From: Nereocystis luetkeana
Lineage: Eukaryota > Sar > Phaeophyceae > Laminariales > Laminariaceae
Assembly (NCBI GenBank): GCA_031213475.1
Contig: JARUPZ010000013.1
Location: forward strand, 5,622,739-5,686,738
Reading direction: 5' to 3'
Length of the DNA stretch: 64,000 nt
Positions 41,160 through 53,411 of the stretch are shown here, one piece after another; position 1 is the first letter of the stretch, and every line of letters begins with the position of its first letter. The position numbers were made by a program, and so were the translations under genes. The notes beneath the pieces were generated by a model. It was given only the letters and a program-made list of their open reading frames with translations. It ran no database searches and was not told the DNA's origin.

Positions 41160-41372
41160 TCATGGTCACTGCCCCCCCCCCCCCCCCCTCCGCCGAAACA
41201 AGGAGAGGATACGTTATGCAAAACGTTTGCATCTGAATTATATGGAAAACAGGTATTGAGCGCCCTAATGTTGGGGGATGTTTCTATTGGGAGTAGGAGC
41301 CGTGGCCTATCTAGCGAGGGAGGCGTGGTCAATGGTCTAATGACTGAGGCAAGCACCACATGAGTACGTCCT
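41160..41372 (+). repeat. Repeat C2 copy, plus strand
   Basis: From a C16 run through GCCCTAATGTTGGGGGATG, TATTGGGAGTAGGAGCCG and GGCGTGGTCAATGGTC to CACCACATGAGTACG, where it joins a SINE-C fragment. Confidence 0.75.
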
Positions 41373-41432
41373 CCTCTATGGTCATACGACTACGGCCATG
41401 CATGATAATGAGTCCCCTCCCCCCCCCCCCCC
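41372..41432 (+). repeat. SINE-C 3' end
   Basis: CTATGGTCATACGACTACGG, CATGCATGATAATGAGTCC and a C17 tract. Gene B coding frame opens just downstream. Confidence 0.78.
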
Positions 41433-41500
41433 CTCGCTGCATCCCCTCGCGCGCGCCCTTTCATATACATCAAAACTCCTCGACACGTTTGGCGCGGAAG

Positions 41501-41598
41501 AACCGCCACCTCCAAGCGTTTATGCGGACACGTTTCGCCTGCGGGTGGCGACGGAGGCGGTGCAGCTCCCGCCAACGGACGAAGGCGAAGCCCCCGAC
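41501..41598 (+). CDS. Gene B exon
   Basis: Reads PPPPSVYADTFRLRVATEA, VQLPPTDEGEAPD, phase 1 in and 0 out, if it starts after GCGCGGAAG and ends at GTGATA. The frame is open and coding-like upstream as well (ALSYTSKLLDTFGAEE), so the true 5' edge may be nearer 41440. It may also extend downstream through VICTIEARRREAPREQ. Unrecognised. Confidence 0.5.
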
Positions 41599-41910
41599 GT
41601 GATATGCACTATCGAGGCAAGACGGCGAGAGGCACCACGCGAACAAACGATGACAACGTTATCGCAGCAACCATACATCGTACGACCCCGACCACAAAAC
41701 TTATATTCAACGCTTTCTATTGCGAACAGGAGCGGCGACAAAAACCAGAGCCCACGGTGGATGAGCCCCAAAGTAACAATATATGTCTCCGTTGGGTTGA
41801 GACATCAAGGTTTTGATCATGATTCATGCCGCGATAGGTCTGGCGCCTACTTTTTCTGGAGAAGATCCTCACTTGAGCAGCTCTATACTGTTGTTATTGA
41901 TAGTAGGTCC

Positions 41911-42026
41911 ATATCGCAGAGGGCCATATTAATTAGGACCTATCATACACGCGGAAACCTATATATTCCAGTATTTTTTACTGAGCACGTTTGGTCCTGA
42001 TTACTACTGAATGTTCCCCCGTAATA
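41911..42026. repeat. MITE-A copy
   Basis: ATATCGCAGAGGGCCATAT to GTTCCCCCGTAATA; left end decayed. Confidence 0.75.
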
Positions 42027-42050
42027 GTACCCTTAGAAAGTCGTGAGTCC

Positions 42051-42161
42051 TATTACGGGGGAACATAGTACATAGGACCAGATATTGTTCATAAAACAGG
42101 GAAATATAAAGGTTTTGTGTGCACCGTAGGTCCTATTTACTATGCCCCCCCCCCCGTAATA
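42051..42161. repeat. MITE-A copy
   Basis: TATTACGGGGGAACATAG to TATGCCCCCC and CCCCGTAATA, with the C run lengthened to 13. Confidence 0.82.
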
Positions 42162-42169
42162 GTTCCTCA

Positions 42170-45100
42170 GTTTGACGAGCTCGCTCCGGGTCAGCCAGAA
42201 CTACTATAGTTCGGCCCAAAGTGAACTATATTCCCTCGTCGTCGCTCGCGTCCCGATATACATGAGTAGCCAACATTTGTCGCTCATGTCGTAGTATTCC
42301 CGTGCGCATTTTCCTCTGTTTGCACCTGCTACCCTATGAATGGATCGCGAGCACAGGAAAGGTGAGGCCCTTTGTTTATTTATGATTGGCGGGGCTCCTC
42401 AAACCGAGCAGCTACCCGATAAGGATATTCGTTATCACCAAATGAGGTGTACCTTATCGTTGGAAGACCGACCGGTAGCCACAACCAACGCACTCTTCGA
42501 TCGGTCCTGACTAGCGTTGTGGGCGAAGCTGGACCCCCCAACCAATTGGACGGCTTCATGAACACAAAAAATTGTGAACATCCTCCCATGACATCGCCTC
42601 CGGCGGCGGCGGGATTGTTTTTTCGTTGTTCGTTCATATAGTGTCAGCAGATGAAACTCCGATCGATTACCTATGTGACACCCACGCACATGCGCTCGAG
42701 GTTGATTCATGCCGCCGAGATAAGAGGGGGAATAAACATCAGTTGACACCAACATCGCCACTCCCACGGTATCTCCTTCCTCCCTCCCTCCCTCCCTCCC
42801 TCCCTCCCTCCCTCCCTCCCTCCCTCCCTCCCTCCCTCCCGCCCGCCTGCTGAAGGTCTGCCAAGGGCGGCCATACGCCCCGGGGCGGCTCCAACGCTAC
42901 CCTAACGGAGCCACCTCTTCTGGGCCTTACCGTGCGGTCTGCTCGTATCGAGGTGGGTTACCTGCCTGCCTACCTGCGTGATTCCTATAAGTGGAGAAAA
43001 TACTGTGCGTGGAGGGCATGCGACGCGTTTATTTGTACCGGTTGTTCGCCTTTACAATACAACGCCCCGGAGTAATTTTGGGAGCCGAGTGCCTTCCCAA
43101 CGAGGAGGATGGGAAGCACACCAAATATCCGTGACTTTAGGAAATATTTCGTCGACACCTTTCCGTAGACGCATCACTCGCCGTTTCCACCCTCCCCGTT
43201 ATCGAGGCAATCAGCTCGGAAAATTCATCCCGGGATGTGTTATCTTGTCACCAGTGTAATGCGGTACCAGGTGTACGACATTGAGCGTACCGAGTAGCGG
43301 GTACGGTCAGTTTCGTTTCGTGGCGCGCTCGTGCATTAGCGGCGTGCAGCCGCGTCTGGCATGGAGTAGTCAGAGCAGCGCGTGCTTGCATGCAGGCTTT
43401 CCTTCGTCCGTGGGGCGCCATCAATACTACTTCTCTCGGGCGCAAGAGACAACGCATCCTCTCGGGGAGAGAGTACGTACAGACGCCGAGCGGTGCGTGT
43501 ACGGAAAGGCATCGACGATATATTTCCAAGGCACTCACACATGATTCTGGTGGTTGTCTGCCCTCCCTTCGGTTTGGAGAAAACTGTCCCGAAAACGCCG
43601 TCTCAGGGCGTGACGTATCTCGCGTCTCATGCTGTATAGTAGCCCTTCTGGGGCTTCAGAGGCTCATAGGACCGGGAAAAAACGACGAAACATATATACC
43701 TATACTTTAGATTCCGTAAGCGTATATAACAGGTACCTGGTACGGTATAGATAATGAGGGGTGCTGCGATACGGGTATGATCACTGTTCAGGGCCCACTG
43801 TTCCTGCTGTCGGCCCCCCTCTACTGGGGAAACACTATATACTCAATATCGTTGGGACTCAAATTGCAGTAGAACTCTTCACAACATCACTCGTTCCTGC
43901 TTTTTTTTTAACCTGTATATGTAGACAGTGGTGTGTGTCTTTTTATCGGGTACTAAAAAAGCGCACACACGCATGATTGTTTCATCAAAACGTAGGGTCA
44001 GTTGTTGTTGTTTGTGGGTGCGAGGGATATGGAGCTTCTTCTTCCTCTCGCAAGCGAGGAACGTCATAAGGCGTTTTCTTGCACCCCCCCCCCTCCCCCT
44101 ACCTCGGCAATAGTCGATGGCATACGTATATATAGCGGTCCAGCGCTGCCGCGTGCGGGGATAATACGTTTGAGGCTCTCTACGATAGAGGTACTGTATC
44201 ACATTTGGGGAAAAAACGTTTCTGAGTCACCACCGCAATCTCACCGGGCACCACCATTTTAGGTCTCAATAGACCCTCGCCGCATATGAGTATGTACCCT
44301 GGGCCCTTCCTTTGTTGGGCTGAATGCGTACGTACACGTACGAGATGCGTGTAGCATCAGTCGTGTTCATGTGCTTTGCTGTGCCCGTTGAATACCTTGG
44401 GGGGGCATAGAAGCCTCAGAATGTTTAGGGTGAACCTCTATCGTAGAACGCTTATTTTGGCACCGATTATTCACTGCTAGGAGTTATGCAATACGCTATT
44501 CTCGCAGCACGGTACTACTGCTGCCCAGTACGCTAAACAACATGCTCCCCTGGAACGAATTTTCGCGGAACGATTCTCTGAATACTAGTGGGAGGCACGC
44601 ACGCGACGCGTTCTACGATAGAGGTAGCACATTTCCGCTGAACTCTTTTATGAATGACGGGGTTCCTTAAACCCAAAATCGTCGGAATGCCAATCTTGCT
44701 TCGAAATATGACGTGTTTGCATACTTAAGCCATGGGGTTATCCATCGGGATGCAATTTGATTTTTGCCGAAGAAAGTTTCAGGGGTGAGGTATGGAGCTC
44801 CTTAAGGGAGGAGCCTCAGAACCTTTAGGGTGAACCTCTGTCGTGGAACGCCTCACTCACAACAACGAAAAAAATTGCGTTACGTGGGCACATCGCTTGG
44901 CGTTTTCACCCTCCCCGCCGTCGTGCAAACCCGGTTGGGATGTTTTTCCAAGGGGATACTCTCCGTACTGCAGATCATCCGCCCAGACGGTTGATGACGC
45001 CGCGACGCTTCACATTTGTTTGCTCGCCGAATCTGGGTCACAAAAATGCTTCACTATCAGCAAGTGAGCGGAGAGGGGAAGGTTTTTTACTAGGGCGTTT

Positions 45101-45250
45101 GATTGGGCAAACTTAGGGGACACGGCAGCAGCCGTTTCGGGTACATTAGGTTTGGAAAAAAGGTGAGAAGCCGGCCCATCTACATCTCCTCTCGGGAAAA
45201 AACTCCAAAGTTGACTGCGCCCCACGCATCACGCAGCATACAAAAAGGCA
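42170..45250. other. Gene B intron, no exon supported
   Basis: Holds several copies of a decayed motif, TTCTACGATAGAGGT (near 44180, 44450, 44610, 44835), with TTTAGGGTGAACCTCT in two of them, and TACCTGGTA at 43734. The same motif recurs near 54970. Confidence 0.55.
42776..42842 (+). repeat. (CCCT)n microsatellite
   Basis: About 16 units of TCCC. Confidence 0.95.
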
Positions 45251-45254
45251 TGAT

Positions 45255-45486
45255 ATCGATGCCCCCCCCGCCTGCTCCATCTCAAACGGGAAGCGTGGTC
45301 AATGGCCAAATGACTGAGTCGAGCAACAAACGACCAACCCCCTCGCCCCCCCATCTCGCTCGGTGCAAGCAATGCCTGATTGGTCGGTGAAAGCCCGACG
45401 TGCTCCGTCCCGGCGTGCAGGGATCCAAAGGGACTATGGTTGCACGACGTCGGCCATACATTATATGAGTACAACACCCCCCGCCC
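45255..45486 (+). repeat. Repeat C2 fragment joined to SINE-C
   Basis: AGCGTGGTCAATGGCC and GACTGAGTCGAGCAAC (C2), then CTCGGTGCAAGCAATGCC, GGTGAAAGCCCGACGTGC and ATTATATGAGTACAACACC with a C-rich end. Gene B coding sequence follows. Confidence 0.75.
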
Positions 45487-45564
45487 CCCTGTCCGGTGTC
45501 CACGCCCGCCCCCCTTCTCTCTCGACAACCCGGCGCAACGTCGATGACAGTCCCGGTGGTCCAG

Positions 45565-45972
45565 TCTCCACCCCCCGGGGATCGCCATCCCCATCACACC
45601 TCCCAGCACGGTTCCCCACTCCCCGCCGATCCCGCTGCCAACAAAACTGCCTCTGGTCGGGCAAAGTGGGGCCCTGGTCAGATGGAAGGGGGACTGTCTG
45701 GGGATGGCCCTCTCTTCTCCTCGATGGTCTCCTCCTCCCCGCCGACAGCGGCGGGAGGGTTTCCACGGCCGACACCGGATGCTCCTTATTCTTCATCTTC
45801 TTCTTCTTGTTCGCTGTCGCGGGGGGGGGGGAGGCAACGGGATGAAGCGAAAAAAGCGGTGGGCGAGGTGTCGGTGATGGACGTCAGGCCGAGCCACTGG
45901 TACAACGTGCGGCACCGTTTCTCCTGGAGAGCGATAAGCGAGGGCTTTGAAGAAGAGGGCGTCGTCGAAGAG
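45565..45972 (+). CDS. Gene B exon with a conserved-looking C-terminus
   Basis: After GGTGGTCCAG: a Ser/Pro-rich start, then RQRDEAKKAVGEVSVMDVRP, SHWYNVRHRFSWRAISEGF and EEEGVVEE, ending in phase 0 at GTAGGT. The last 45 residues have the mixed aromatic and charged composition of a folded domain. A minus frame over the same DNA is also open, but the plus-strand donor and the neighbouring plus exons favour this reading. Family not recognised. Confidence 0.52.
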
Positions 45973-46924
45973 GTAGGTGTGCGGGGTCGGACGGGGCGAC
46001 GCGGCCGAGGACTGAGCCAACCGAGTAATAGAGTTCGATCGCTTGGCTTGTACCTGGTATCGTCAGTTATGCTTGCTTCCTTTGAAACCGAATCAGTATT
46101 TCTCTTTCCGTGGATAAGTCGGGCAGATGGGTTGACGGGGAGAAAAATAAGCAAAGCCTGCTTGCGAAGTTGAACTGATGTGGAAGTTGTGCTGGGAGAT
46201 TGATCCAGTAGTGTTCGTGTGTGTGCCGAATTATTGCCGGATAACGTCTCGAGTTTCACAACTTCTCGTTTCCAGGCGTCGGTGTAGAGCTGTTCCTGGG
46301 TTTTCGTGTTCTGCCGTGCCGTCACACTTCAAAAAAAATAATGCCGGGAACAGATTAGGTGTCACACGGGGTTTGTCGGGCCATGCATTTTCTCCCCGTC
46401 GCAACACTTTATCAAGGCGAAGTTTAACGCAATCGGTTGCACAGGAGTGAGTGATGCGTGACAACACGACGAAACAGCAACAGAAGGCACCAGATAAAGC
46501 TATAACCCCCCGTGTTTCCTTGGTTACAGGCGGGCGTTGCGTCCCGGGCTCGGACACAGTGACAGTTACACCGAGGCGGAGTAAAAGGTCGTCGTTTTCG
46601 TCGTTTTCCTCCTTCTCGTCCCTTCGCCCCCGCTCCCCGAAGCACCGCAAACAATGCAGCCACACACCCCACTCCCGCCTGGTCCGTCACTATTTGCTGA
46701 ACTCGACACCGCTTCCTTTAGTGTACGTATACGATGCTTTAGTCCATATATATTTGTTTATCATTCCCATTCTGTCCCTCTCCCACCACTTTGTCGTATT
46801 TTATCCAGATGGTGACACCAGCGCGGCACGTGCACACCCACGCCTACACACCTCCCGTGACTCCCCCCTCGAGACCCCGCGCGACGCTGGTGTGCGTCCG
46901 GCAGCACCGGGAGCAGCAGCACGG

Positions 46925-47140
46925 CGATGGAAACGCGGCAAGACGAACTGGAGGGCGGCAAGGAGGGGGGCGTGGAAGTGGGGGGCGTGGACGAGGAAGA
47001 GGAGTAGGGGGGGGGCGGTGGGGAGGAGCAGGAGTGGGAAGACGAGGAGGAAGAGCAGGAGGAGGAGTGGGGCGAGAAGGAGGAGGGAGAGGAGGAGGAG
47101 GAGGAGGAGGAGGAGGAGGAGGAGGAGGAGGAGGCCTGGT
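46925..47140 (+). CDS. Gene B, candidate poly-Glu exon (contains one in-frame TAG)
   Basis: Reads METRQDELEGGKEGGVEV, GGVDEEEE, a TAG at 47002-47004, then GGGGEEQEWEDEEEEQEEEW and a long Glu run from (GAG)n. It ends in GCCTG at GTGTTC, whose phase 2 fits the exon at 47232. The TAG means the first part may be spliced out, may be noncoding, or the frame may be wrong. The other strand is a poly-Ser frame. Confidence 0.3.
47093..47132 (+). repeat. (GAG)n microsatellite
   Basis: About 13 perfect GAG/GGA units; all six frames are open over it. Confidence 0.95.
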
Positions 47141-47231
47141 GTTCCACCTGAGAGTGCGGTGGAGGGGAGGGGCAGGGGTGACGGGGCGAAACGAAGGACG
47201 CCTTTTTTTCGCTCGAGGGGGAACACCCCAG

Positions 47232-47314
47232 GTACGACGCCTCGCTCGAAAAAAGCGAGATGCGCTTCCGTCTCTGTCACGACGTGTCCCCCCATAAGCG
47301 CTTCAAAGAGCAGG
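47232..47314 (+). CDS. Gene B exon (3' edge uncertain)
   Basis: After GGGAACACCCCAG, one base completes a codon, then YDASLEKSEMRFRLCHDV, SPHKRFKEQAHIMHF. The charged, His/Phe-rich sequence is clearly protein-like and joins the Glu tract as EEEAWYDASLEK. The frame stays open to 47389 but no strong donor is seen. Confidence 0.5.
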
Positions 47315-48004
47315 CACATATCATGCATTTTTTAGGGTCTTTCCGTGGGAACCCCTTCAGGGGGAGTGCTCCACCCACAGCGCTTTGAAAGGCCTGGGGC
47401 AACACTTCCAAGGCGGCTGAGACTCCCCAACCCTCTCGTGTACTATGCGCTTGCCTCTCGAAATGGTCCTCTCATCGTAGCGACCGTACGAAATCAGCAC
47501 CAGTTACCGGTGTTTGCCGTCTGTTGTTTTTTGTTTTATCCCAGTCTTTCAAAAGTTGATATTTCGTACGTGCACGTGCGGTCTCCGAAGTTCAAGCAAG
47601 CGGGTCCTGGACCGACCGGGCCTTTCCCCCTAAAACAAAGGACTGACCGCTGAAGATAGTCATGGCATGTGCGGACCATCGAGGCGTGCTACTGTTTATA
47701 TACTGTAAGGGTACGTACGTAGCACGTTTTGTCCTAAAATATATTTCTGACTAGTGGGACTTTTCAACTGAGATGTCGTTTTTCTCATTGTTTTCCGAAA
47801 ATAGACCCCTCGTACGAGGTACGCCATGGGATTGGGTTGATTGGTTTGCTCGTCGGGTTAAACGGACGCGTTGTTTCGAAGTAAAACCCCGTGATCGTTT
47901 TTGGAGGGATGGTGAAGTATGGAGAGATCCTCGCGCGAGGAGTCTCGGACATTTTTTTTATAAGGTGTGCCCGACCCTGTCGTAAGTATGTGTCCTACCA
48001 AGTG

Positions 48005-48110
48005 AGGGTGTGTGTTCTTCACATTCAGCCGTTACTTCTACCCGTCGACATGCGGCACAGCCAATGCCCGTGCCGACTCTTCAGTGCTAGAGACAGATTC
48101 GAGCTCTGTG
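48005..48110 (+). repeat. Repeat L
   Basis: GTGTTCTTCACATTCAGCC, TTCTACCCGTCGACATGC and CCCGTGCCGACTCTTCAG. Related copies at 40322-40410 (TCTACCCGTCGACACCC) and 57290-57385 (TTCTACCCAGCTTCATC). Confidence 0.65.
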
Positions 48111-48625
48111 GTACCAAAACTACTAATAATATTAGTACACAGAAATTCAACATTTGTATGCAGTGAGCAGAGTAGACAATGCAATGAATGCCATGTCGTC
48201 GTACTGGATACGACAGGCACAAGATACACACGCGGAGAAGCCGAGCCCACACAAAAACAAAACAACGGAAGCCTCGATGCTCAGGTTTCTTTGTGCTTCC
48301 GCTCAGCTGCGTTCGAAAATGCCGGCAACAACATGCGCTAAAATATTCCTGGTATAATACAAGATCTGGAAAATTTACATTCCCAGACTGATCTAGAGAC
48401 TAGAAAGTGGGAGTCGATGATCTGTTGCGAGGTGCGTTTTTTTTCAAGCTGTACTCCTAATAACCTGCCGCTAGATTTGTACCAACATGCGTACCGTCCT
48501 CAAACGCAGTCCCACACTGCTTGCTGCGTCACCGACGGCACGCCAACCGCGAGTGCCCCCCCCCCCCCCCGCCCACTCCCCTCACCCTGTTCTGTTCACG
48601 ACGGTGCGGTCCTCGTCCCACGCAG

Positions 48626-49359
48626 GAAAACGAGTACCTCCTGCAAGAAAGTACCTTCGAACTTCCTTCTCCCGGCGCGACCCACGACCTCCGCAGCAAC
48701 GGGGGAGACAACAGCGGAGGCACCGCGCGGGCGAAAAACGCTAGGCCTTCCTCGTTATCACCGTCGCGACTCTCGGCCACGTGCAAGGGGCCGAGATGGA
48801 ACGGCAGGGGTGGTAGTGAGGGGGTGCGCATCTCTGCTGCAGGAAAATTGGGCAAGAGCCGTTCGTTCGGCGCAAACAGCACCATCCACCTCGGAGGCAG
48901 CTACGCCGGAAAAAGCGTCGCCATTGGCAGCAGCCGCGGTAGCGCTAGTCCCTTCTTCGCCGCCACCGACCGTGCGCCCGTCGAGTGGGAGGAAAGCGAA
49001 GGCTTTGGTGGTGGCGGTGGCAGTGGTGGCGGTGGCGGTGGTGGCGGTGGCGGTGGCTGCGGCAGCGGCGTAAGCCGCCGTGACGACGGTGACAGCACCA
49101 GTGTCGACCGCAGCAATGGAGTCGCCCTCGGCCAAGCCCATAGCTCTGGGGGCAGCAGCAGCAGCGAGTTTCTCTGTGGCAGCAGCGACGAGTGTAGCGC
49201 GGGAAGGTGGGGCGAGTGGACAACGGTTTGCAAGACCAGGAAGACCGCCGAAACAGTCGAGCTTCCGCGCGCCGTCGATCGAGAGAGTGCGCCACCCCTG
49301 GGCCTACGGTATCGGGTGGGCGCGAGGCGACGGGAAGGCGGGGCCAGGGCGGTATTTAG
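48626..49359 (+). CDS. Gene B, long Gly/Ser-rich exon
   Basis: A 734-nt exon after TCGTCCCACGCAG, phase 0 in and 2 out at GTGAGTCG. Begins ENEYLLQESTFELPSPGA. It passes through HLGGSYAGKSVAIGSSRG and PFFAATDRAPVEWEESEGF, then a Gly run encoded by (GGT)n, VDRSNGVALGQAHSSGG, SSDECSAGRWGEWTTVCKTR and PRAVDRESAPPLGLRYRV. Likely largely disordered. A C16 tract and C-rich DNA lead up to its acceptor. Confidence 0.68.
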
Positions 49360-49675
49360 GTGAGTCGGGAGGGGCGCGAGCGGGAATCGAGGAGCGTAAA
49401 CGCTCGTGGGATAGGCTTGGCGATTGATATGAGCCCACCGGACCGAAAATAGTCAATGTTTCATTTCCACCCACGGAGATTTACCGTGGGCATTGAGGAA
49501 TATGGCGACGATCGCCCGACCTCACTGTCGAGCGTGGCTTGCCTCACCGTTGGCACGGACACTGAGTTGCGGATGAACGCATCCACAATCCATCCCGTGC
49601 ACTGTTTTGTTTTGGCAACAACGGCGCCCCGCGTAACAAAACCCTTCTCTCTTGACATCTCCCGCGGCGAAGCAG

Positions 49676-49967
49676 CGAGGTACTCGGAGTTCCCAGCGTG
49701 CTCCTGCAGCGTCTGTACCACATCGAAGAGCTGTCATCCACCGCGGCGCAGACTACACCGCCAAACCCAGACGTGAAAAGGGCGACAGCGAGAGACGCCC
49801 CTCCAGCTTTAACCGGGTCTGACTGGGGAGCCCGGAGAGATGGGTTGGGCCGAGAGGAGGCCATGAACTTTGTCGAGGCGTTCTCATTGTCGGGGGACAG
49901 GGACGATTTTCCAGCGCGTGTGGCGTGGGAGCTGCAAAACAAGCTCTGGCGACAACGCCATCGCGAG
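49676..49967 (+). CDS. Gene B exon
   Basis: A 316-nt intron with TTCTCTCTTGACATC and an AAGCAG acceptor precedes it. The two bases left by the last exon plus C make Ser, then EVLGVPSVLLQRLYHIEEL, a Thr/Pro/Ala linker, DGLGREEAMNFVEAFSLSG, DRDDFPARVAWELQNKLWRQ and RHRE at GTGACT, phase 0. The last 45 residues look like an amphipathic helical domain. Unrecognised. Confidence 0.7.
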
Positions 49968-51671
49968 GTGACTGCTGCCCCCCCCCCCCCCTGGGCGACA
50001 CGCTGGCTTCAACGTCACATATTAACGAAACCAGAGTGATTGGTAGAAGAGTGCTTGCCCCATGTCCTCTCCCCCTCTGCTGACGTGGCCACAGTGTCCT
50101 GCCACCGAGAATTCCTGTGTGGCTCATGATGCACAGATGGCCGGGACCCCCCCCCCCCCCTGCCTCCTCCCCCCATGCATAATGTAGGCGTAAAAAACAT
50201 CATTGTGGAGACATTGAGCAATGTATCACACCGTCAGGAGTGCCTAATTAAGAGGTTGTCGACACATTTTGGGGTTTACCATATCGCTCAATGCCCCCAC
50301 AAGGTTGGTCTATACCGCCCCTATTATGAACGGGGGGTGAGGCTGGGGGTGCAGTGTCAAAATGCTGCAAAGGTCGCTTCTCGTACGTACCGATACAGGG
50401 CAGCGGGTCCTTTTTTGCGCTCAAGCGTTCTGAGTCGGGTCCGTGCTGTTTTGTCTGTTTCCGTTGGACAGCGCAGCAGCAACGATTACTTTAACATCGG
50501 GCGATCTCCTACGTATTGACGAGGGAGTGAACGCCTGCCCTTGGAACCCTTGAACCGCACCAGCACAACGCTACGCTACGTACGAACACCATTCTACTTA
50601 GCAATTTGGGCAAACAGTTTTGAGTGAACTACTTGTTATTATAGCTGGTGTGCGGCAAGAAGTGAGCTTGAACGTTGATCCCTCATAAAACGTTTCCTGA
50701 GATGAAAACACCACCGGAAACTTGCCTCTGTATTTTCTGTCGGGCGGGTAGATCTCCGGCTGCACCCAGGTCAAAAGTAAGGCATGCCCCTATACTTGTA
50801 GTATTTTTAGGCGAGCGGGTATACAATCATTAATGGTCGATGGGGGGGGGGGGGGATAGTGATCGGAACCAAGTATGTTGGCATTCAAAACTTAGGGAAA
50901 CACGTGTTTTGTTTTTTTCCGTCGTGGTTTCTTCTTAGAGCCGTTGTTATCCGAGAGCGTTTTTTACCAGAACATCCATCTTTATGAAATAATTCCCAAA
51001 GTATGTGCAGTTTAACAGAGGGCAAAATATCAGGAACGTCAAATTTCACAAATTAAACAAACTGATTCATGAATAAGGAATTAAAAAAAGCTCCCTGATG
51101 ACACCCCCCCCCCCCCCCCCCCCCCCCTCCCGTAATAGCTGGAACATTGTTTCTAGCGTTGAACTCCTTCGAACGCGCGAGACAACGCGTGCGTGGTACA
51201 AAAGAGCTTTCGCTTTCTGGCCATTTGTTTTTCTGCCTGCAGGGGGAGGGGCTCCTCAGTCCTCAGCCGAGGAACTACCACCCAACATGATTGGAGGAAA
51301 TCACGCTCGAGTTGTTTTTGTCTGCGAAACTATCTATCGGGATTCTTCAGTTGGTCGGGTCAACAAGAGCAGCCATTTAAATATATATATCACCATAAAG
51401 TCAGTTTTTGTCTCTGGGGTGAGGTATGTCAAGCTACTTAGCTATTCGAGGAGCGTCAGAAACGTTTAGGTGCGCCGCTACCAACGCGACACAAACCGAT
51501 AGCCGAAACCCACGCGGCAGAGCAGTTGCTTCAAGCCCTCTTCCGCCCAAACTGGCGCCCCGTGCGTGACGCACCGAACGGAACTTATGTATATACGTCA
51601 ACTATCTCCGCCCAGCGGATGAATGACCCTGTGTGTGTCTATCCTGCTTCGCCTGCCGCTGCGCAAAACAG

Positions 51672-51774
51672 AACGTGAAGACGCCACTGGCTGAAGGGGA
51701 GTCCAGGGTGGCTGTCGAGGCCGAGAGCATCCAGAACGCCTTCAGCTTCCCCATGAACACCCGGTTCATAGCAG
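51672..51774 (+). CDS. Gene B exon
   Basis: After CGCTGCGCAAAACAG: NVKTPLAEGESRVAVEAES, IQNAFSFPMNTRFIA plus one base, donor GTGTCC. The entry phase (0) and exit phase (1) match the neighbours. It was not apparent from ORF length, only from coding character and splice sites. Confidence 0.68.
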
Positions 51775-52239
51775 GTGTCCAAGTGTTTCGAAAGGTTACG
51801 CTTAGGTAGAATAGAGAATGTGTTGGGAAAACTCTATGGAAATATCTCTGGTATCACATACAGCTTGCAAAGAATGTGTTTCGGCGAAAACTCTCGATCT
51901 ACTACTTATGTACCAGGTATGTTGGTATCATCTTTGCGACCTGTCTATAGTGAATAATGAACTTCTACGTTGATCACTCATAAACGCTCCCCCCAAAAAC
52001 AAGATTGAACAAAGATGAACGCAACAAATGAAATGAGGGTGTCATACCCTGGTACCTCCGAACCCACCCGAGTATGACCAAATGTATTATAATTGGTACC
52101 CCTGTTGTCCTGGAGTATGTACCACACTACACTATACCAAGCGCGCAAGTTTTCTAACGTATCAAAGCCTATGGAGGTATTTTCGTGCGCGGCGCATATT
52201 ATTCCACATGACGTTCGTACCTCATATTGTTGGGTTGTT

Positions 52240-52350
52240 TATTACGGGGGACCATAGCAAATAGGACCTGCGTTGTAAACAAAAAAAATATATATTTAGC
52301 TATTGTTTTCCAACAATATTTGGTCCTATATACTACGGTCCCCCGTAACA
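52240..52350. repeat. MITE-A copy in gene B
   Basis: TATTACGGGGGACCATAG to CGGTCCCCCGTAACA, in the intron between the exons at 51672 and 53412. Confidence 0.85.
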
Positions 52351-52616
52351 GTGCTCGTAAGCAGTGAAATCTGGGAACCCCTCCTTGCTGCATGGTTGCC
52401 TGCGCCCACGGCTAGAAATCCTGTTCGCTTTCCCCCCCCCCAGGGTTACCCTGTCCTTTCTCGTGTTTACCCGATGCGACACACCCCATCCCATGCTGCC
52501 TTCTTGTGTCTACCCGCTACGACACGCCCCATCCCATGCATACCTTCCCTCTAACTAGCCCACCCTCGAATCCACCCACCCACCCACTCATAGCACACCT
52601 CCCTCCCCGTTTTATG

Positions 52617-53165
52617 TATAGGTTGGGTTGGCGTCGGTTGGTATCGACACTGTAAAAACATGCCGCTCACTACATGAGCTAGACAAACAGGTTACCGTTT
52701 CTTGCTTTTTTAGTAATCTTTGGCGGTCGGTCACAGCTGGCGATCGAGTCATAGATCACTTGTGCCGGGTGGAGAACCTTTACTCCGCAGAAGGGGAATG
52801 ATCGCATCACTTAGTGTCCATGGTAAAGCACCCACGAGGTAGTTACATACCTCGTAGCAATTACTTTGTTGTTCCTAGAAGGGGCTGCACCGGAACGTAA
52901 GTCAACTCATTGAAGCTGTCATCCATGTGCGAGAAAAAAATCCGCCTCACAAGCGGTTCTCGGTAGGATGCAGATGACCCTTCATGCGACTTACCCAACA
53001 CCTCACGGCGTTTCGCGCTTGGTGCAAGCAATCAACCTATGTCTACCTGGTCGATGAAAACTGGACGTGCTCCGTTCCGGCATTGTAGGGATACGAGGGT
53101 CTATGGTCATACGACTACGGCCATGCATGATATCGAGTACCCCCCCCAAACGCCCCCCCCACCGC
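52617..53165 (+). repeat. SINE-C, full-length copy
   Basis: TAGGTTGGGTTGGCGTCGG, CACTACATGAGCTAGAC, GGTCACAGCTGGCGATCG, CCGCCTCACAAGCGGTTC, CACGGCGTTTCGCGCTTGG, GCATTGTAGGGATACGAGG, CATGATATCGAGTACC and a C-rich tail. The site equivalent to the 38201 insertion reads CATCACTTAGTGTCC, that is, empty. Confidence 0.88.
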
Positions 53166-53411
53166 CCCCCCCCCCGCTTCCGCCCGTTTCCCGCCGCCTG
53201 TCCACCAACCCACCCACCCACCCACCCTTTCCCCCCCACCCCCCACCCATCCACCCACCCCTGGTCGACACTACTCTCCGACTTTGGTCAGGCATAATTC
53301 GTGAGATCGATGCCACTGCTGGAGGTTGAGATCGATGTCCCCTGTCGGATGCTTTGCTCGGTGTCGACGGCCCCGCCCCGCTGGATGCACTAATTGCCCA
53401 TGATGACGTCA

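Noticed and set aside
46801-47328. Poly-Leu and poly-Ser ORFs on the minus strand
   Set aside because: Produced by the (GAG)n tract; every frame is open across it.
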